DNA of 16,683 nt from Candidatus Niyogibacteria bacterium CG10_big_fil_rev_8_21_14_0_10_42_19 (GTDB taxonomy: Bacteria; Patescibacteriota; Minisyncoccia; 1-14-0-10-42-19): positions 2,427-19,109 of the forward strand of contig PFCN01000009.1 of the NCBI GenBank assembly GCA_002774705.1, given 5' to 3'. Of the stretch, positions 13,507-16,683 are shown in pieces (within the stretch, counting starts at the first letter, position 1; each line of letters begins with the position of its first letter). Below the pieces are notes generated by a model. The model was not told the origin of the DNA and did no database searches. It worked only from the letters and a program-made list of their open reading frames with translations. The translations under genes were made by a program, and so were the position numbers.

Positions 13507-16359
13507 CTATCTCATAGCGAGCCAACGTCCGGTATGCGATCTTTTATTGGCGGACACTTCTTTGGGTGTGCCGGATAAAATAACCCACCCTCCTTTGTCT
13601 CCACCCTCCGGACCGAGATCAATCAACCAATCGGCATTTTTAAGAACATCCAAATTATGCTCAATAACAAGCACGGTGTTTCCCTTATCCACAAGAGCCG
13701 AGAGGACTTCAAGTAATTTGCGAATATCCTCAAAATGAAGACCGGTGGTCGGCTCATCCAAAATATATAGAGTTTTTCCGGTAGATTTTTTGGCCAATTC
13801 TGTCGCGAGCTTTACCCGCTGAGCCTCACCTCCCGAAAGAGTGGTGGCCGACTGGCCTAATTTCATGTAACCCAACCCGACCTGTATCAATGTTTGCAGG
13901 CGTATTTTTATTTGGGGTATTTTTTTAAAGAATTCATATGCCTCCTCGATAGTCATATCAAGGACTTCGGCAATATGTTTATCATTATAATGGATTGATA
14001 GAGCTTCGCGGTTATAGCGCGTGCCACCGCACTCTTCGCAAGGCACGTAAATATCGGCAAGGAAATACATCTCAATTTTTTTAACCCCCTGGCCTTCACA
14101 GGCCTCGCACCTTCCCCCTTTTACGTTAAAGCTGAAGCGTCCGGCTTTATACCCACGGGTGCGGGCATCATGTGTTTTTGAAAAAGTATCTCTAATAAAA
14201 GAAAACGCCCCGGTATAAGTCGCGGGATTGGACCTGGGGGTGCGTCCGATCGGAGACTGATCAACGACAACAATCTTGTCGATGTTATGCACGCCCTCAA
14301 TGGTTTTATGGGCGCCGGGTTTCGCGCGCGAACCGTAAAAGTGCTTCATCAAAGCTTTGGCCAATATGTCATTTACCAAAGTGGATTTTCCGGAACCCGA
14401 AACTCCGGATACGCAGACCAATTTGCCCAAAGGAATGCTAACGCTAATGTTCTTCAAATTGTGCTCGGTCGCTCCGATTACTTTGATGTAGTTTTCTTTT
14501 GAAAAATGCACGGGAGTTTTTTCGCCACTCGATATTTTTACTTCTTTTCTTCCGGAAATATAATCTCCGGTCAGGGTCTTTGATTTTTTAAGTTGAGCGT
14601 ATGTCCCTTCAAAAACAACCTTACCGCCGTGGCGTCCGGCTCCAGGCCCCAAGTCTATTATCCAATCCGACTCAAGCATGGTCTCTTTATCATGTTCGAC
14701 GACGATAACGGTATTTCCCATGTCCCGCATTTTTTTTAAGGTCATAATAAGGCGGGAGTGATCGCGGGGATGAAGACCGATAGACGGCTCATCAAGTACA
14801 TAAATTACGCCGGTAAGACCTGAGCCGATCTGTGTCGCGAGCCTGACTCTTTGCGCCTCCCCTCCCGCAAGCGTGGTTGATTCTCGTTCAAGGGTAATAT
14901 AATTAAGACCGACATCTATTAAAAATTGCAGGCGCCTGTTTATTTCTTTGAACAAGGGCGCGGATATTTTATCGTCAAATTTGGCTCCGCTCGAATTATT
15001 AAAAGATTCTTTAATAAATTTGACGGCATTTTCGGCCGACATCCCGGAAATATCGGCAATCGATCTCCCGTTAACGGTAACGGAAAGTGTCTCCGGCCGG
15101 TAACGCTTGCCGTTGCAGGATGGACAGATTTTTATCTGCATATATCGTTCGATCTCCGCGCGGGTCCAGTCGGAATCTGTTTCTTTCCATCTTCTCTCCA
15201 AATTTGGTATCACGCCCTCAAAAGAGTTCGGCTTATCGGTACCTTCCCCGTGTAAAATTATGTCGACGATCTTTTTTGAAAGATTTTTGACCGGAATATC
15301 AAGAGAAAATTTATGGCGCTCGGAGAAATCTTCAAGCATCCACCAGTACCAGGATTGACGGCCAACCCGATGAGAAGCCCGCGCCCACGGCTGAATCGCC
15401 CCTTCAGCAAGCGTCAGATTTTTGTTCGGAATAATCAATAAAGGATCTACTTCGAGTTGATGCCCGAGACCGGTACACCTTGGGCAGGCACCGTAAGGTG
15501 AGTTGAACGAGAACAACCTCGGCTCAATTGGCGGAAGAGAAAAGTTATCTACGGGACAGGCAAAATTTTCCGAAAAAAGATTTTCTTTAATAATCTTATC
15601 CGACTCAGAACCCGAGACCGCGGTAACTAATACAATACCTCGACCGAGAGACAATGCCGATTCGAGCGAATCATGAAGGCGCGCCCGCTCCATTTCTTTA
15701 TCAATAATAAGACGGTCAACCACTACCTCTATTAAATGCTTTTTTTTCGGGTCAAGCACAAGATCAATGGCCTCCTCAATTCTCATAACCCCTCCGTTAA
15801 AACGAACCCTTATGTATCCCTGTTTTTGGATCTGTTCCAAAATTTTCTTATGCTCGCCTTTTCGTCCGCGGACGACGGGGGCGAGAATCAAAATAAAACT
15901 TCCCTTAAACGACTTGACGACCTGACTGATCATTTCGTCTATCGTCTGCTTTTTAACTTCGCGCCCGCATTGAGGACAATGGGGTTTACCTGTGCGTGAA
16001 AACAAGATCCGTAGATAATCCTGTATCTCGGTGATGGTCCCGACGGTAGAACGGGGATTTTTCGCGATTGATCTCTGGCTTATCGCGATGCCCGGCGAAA
16101 GGCCTTCGATCTGATCGATGTCGGGTTTTTCACGCACGCCCAAAAATTGCCGAGCATAACTCGACAATGATTCTACAAACCTCCTTTCGGCTTCGGCATA
16201 AATAGTATCGAAAGCAAGAGAAGATTTACCTGAGCCGGAAAGCCCGGTGATAACAACAAGCTTATTTCTGGGTATATCTACGGAAATTTCTTTTAAATTA
16301 TGGACTCTCGCCCCTTTGATCCGTATGAACTCTTGAAATTGTGTTATTTTTTTAGGCAT
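13507..16359 (-). CDS. uvrA: UvrABC excision repair ATPase subunit UvrA
   Basis: A 950-residue full-length UvrA, the damage-sensing ABC-type ATPase of nucleotide excision repair, which dimerises and loads UvrB. Two ATPase halves are visible: Walker A GLSGSGKSS (39-47) and GVSGSGKST in the second half; signatures LAGGEAQRV and LSGGEAQRV; Walker B YVLDEPSIGLHP and YILDEPTTGLHF. Zinc-module cysteines: C129-x2-C132, then a first-module region where ACPVDN (269-273) has Asp272 in place of the second Cys, with C293-x2-C296 intact, and the C-terminal CEACEGQG/CEECGG pair. Transcription likely starts from the strong promoter at 16387-16415, giving a leader of about 20 nt without a Shine-Dalgarno sequence. 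No LexA-like operator is obvious. Confidence 0.98.
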   Translation of the reverse strand: MPKKITQFQEFIRIKGARVHNLKEISVDIPRNKLVVITGLSGSGKSSLAFDTIYAEAERRFVESLSSYARQFLGVREKPDIDQIEGLSPGIAISQRSIAKNPRSTVGTITEIQDYLRILFSRTGKPHCPQCGREVKKQTIDEMISQVVKSFKGSFILILAPVVRGRKGEHKKILEQIQKQGYIRVRFNGGVMRIEEAIDLVLDPKKKHLIEVVVDRLIIDKEMERARLHDSLESALSLGRGIVLVTAVSGSESDKIIKENLFSENFACPVDNFSLPPIEPRLFSFNSPYGACPRCTGLGHQLEVDPLLIIPNKNLTLAEGAIQPWARASHRVGRQSWYWWMLEDFSERHKFSLDIPVKNLSKKIVDIILHGEGTDKPNSFEGVIPNLERRWKETDSDWTRAEIERYMQIKICPSCNGKRYRPETLSVTVNGRSIADISGMSAENAVKFIKESFNNSSGAKFDDKISAPLFKEINRRLQFLIDVGLNYITLERESTTLAGGEAQRVRLATQIGSGLTGVIYVLDEPSIGLHPRDHSRLIMTLKKMRDMGNTVIVVEHDKETMLESDWIIDLGPGAGRHGGKVVFEGTYAQLKKSKTLTGDYISGRKEVKISSGEKTPVHFSKENYIKVIGATEHNLKNISVSIPLGKLVCVSGVSGSGKSTLVNDILAKALMKHFYGSRAKPGAHKTIEGVHNIDKIVVVDQSPIGRTPRSNPATYTGAFSFIRDTFSKTHDARTRGYKAGRFSFNVKGGRCEACEGQGVKKIEMYFLADIYVPCEECGGTRYNREALSIHYNDKHIAEVLDMTIEEAYEFFKKIPQIKIRLQTLIQVGLGYMKLGQSATTLSGGEAQRVKLATELAKKSTGKTLYILDEPTTGLHFEDIRKLLEVLSALVDKGNTVLVIEHNLDVLKNADWLIDLGPEGGDKGGWVILSGTPKEVSANKRSHTGRWLAMR

Positions 16360-16386
16360 TTAAAAAGGAAAAATATACAATTTAAT

Positions 16387-16415
16387 ATTATATTCCGTTG
16401 TCAAGAGATAGTCAA
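16387..16415 (-). promoter_or_regulatory. Sigma70 promoter of uvrA
   Basis: On the minus strand: TTGACT (16415-16410, 5 of 6), a 17-bp spacer, then TATAAT (16392-16387, perfect). A second TTGACA lies inside the spacer. The predicted start is about 20 nt upstream of the uvrA ATG. The end of an insertion sequence begins about 10 bp upstream of the -35 box. Confidence 0.8.
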
Positions 16416-16424
16416 CGCATCGTT

Positions 16425-16480
16425 ATAGGCCACAAAAAAGGTTACCCTAATTGGTATGGATAGGCCATAAATAGGTTACC
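16425..16480 (+). repeat. Two direct repeats at the IS end
   Basis: Copies at 16425-16446 and 16460-16480 both begin ATAGGCCA, have an A-rich centre, and end GGTTACC. They start 35 bp apart. Likely transposase-binding sites in the terminal region. Confidence 0.7.
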
Positions 16481-16491
16481 GTAGTTTCTAT

Positions 16492-16683
16492 ATGAATATG
16501 GAAACAAAAAAACAGATATTTGAGCGGTATAAGAACGAATATTACAAAGCGAGAATTAAGAAATGGGGTGGCAGAAAAAGGCGCGGCGAGATTCTTGATA
16601 TCGTGTGCGACGTCTCGCAAATGGCCAGAAAAGCGGCCAGCCGCAAGTTCACACGACTTCAAACACAAGACCCATGTATAGAA
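16492..16683 (+). CDS. Transposase/integrase N-terminus (partial)
   Basis: An open frame from the ATG at 16492 (or 16498) runs 64 codons to the window edge without a stop. The product is basic, with ETKKQIFERYKNEYYKARIKK followed by GEILDIVCDVSQMARKAASRKF, which looks like the helix-turn-helix N-terminus of integrase-type transposases (ILD..C..t...RK.A.RK pattern, from memory). The catalytic DDE domain would lie outside the window. Its position just after the two repeats at 16425-16480 supports a transposase. No Shine-Dalgarno sequence is present. The opposite-strand frame at 16447-16668 is a less likely alternative. Confidence 0.6.
   Translation, partial: MNMETKKQIFERYKNEYYKARIKKWGGRKRRGEILDIVCDVSQMARKAASRKFTRLQTQDPCIE

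Larger units (their letters stand above)
16425..16683 (+). mobile_element. Insertion sequence, left end (cut by window edge)
   Basis: The region opens with two similar 21-22 bp direct repeats and is followed directly by a transposase-like reading frame that continues past the window. Repeated motifs of this kind at an element end are typical transposase-binding sites. The exact left boundary and any target-site duplication cannot be set without the right end. IS481/IS3-like integrase elements are the best guess. Confidence 0.55.

Noticed and set aside
16447..16668. 73-residue minus-strand open frame at the right edge
   Set aside because: It overlaps the transposase-like plus-strand frame and the IS repeats. 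The translation has no recognisable domain, while the plus-strand product looks like an integrase N-terminus.

Overview
The window looks like a chromosomal segment of a small-genome bacterium, most likely Candidate Phyla Radiation (Patescibacteria, Parcubacteria-like). This is an inference from gene content and style: short AT-rich intergenic regions, almost no Shine-Dalgarno sequences before start codons, a LemA/HtpX pair, dispersed GCC/GGC mini-hairpins in intergenic DNA, and compact redox enzymes. No rRNA, tRNA or CRISPR array was seen.

Layout. 1-3957 is a protein quality-control block read on the minus strand: groS-groL, behind a sigma70-like promoter with a CIRCE (HrcA) operator and ended by an intrinsic terminator, then lemA and htpX (htpX runs off the left edge). 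4147-5202 (minus) is a DHH/NrnA-like phosphoesterase, divergent from a plus-strand run: an EamA-type transporter, a DUF6390-like protein and a [NiFe]-hydrogenase maturation protease. That run converges on, and overlaps by 26 bp, a minus-strand operon at 7392-10738: a [3Fe-4S]-type ferredoxin, an FAD/NAD(P) oxidoreductase, and the small and large subunits of a [NiFe] hydrogenase. Directly upstream on the same strand are iscS and an iscU-like gene (11023-12972). An acylphosphatase (plus) and uvrA (minus) follow. The right edge enters an insertion sequence whose end lies next to the uvrA promoter.

How it fits together. IscS/IscU would build Fe-S clusters for the hydrogenase and ferredoxin. The protease would cut the 11-residue tail after the large-subunit Cys-x2-Cys-x2-His motif. 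The FAD protein and ferredoxin would pass electrons between the single small-subunit cluster and NAD(P) or other carriers. The hydrogenase looks unusually minimal: its small subunit has one predicted cluster with a NuoB-like tandem Cys pair, and no FNR-like (HydG) or polyferredoxin (HydB) subunit is encoded beside it. No hyp maturation genes are in the window.

Intergenic DNA is also structured. Degenerate tandem repeats with an exact 7-bp period, different in sequence at each locus, abut start or stop codons at several places and twice occur as facing inverted arrays. Double mini-hairpins recur near htpX and between groS and groL. A perfect 14-bp inverted repeat brackets the start of the maturation-protease gene.
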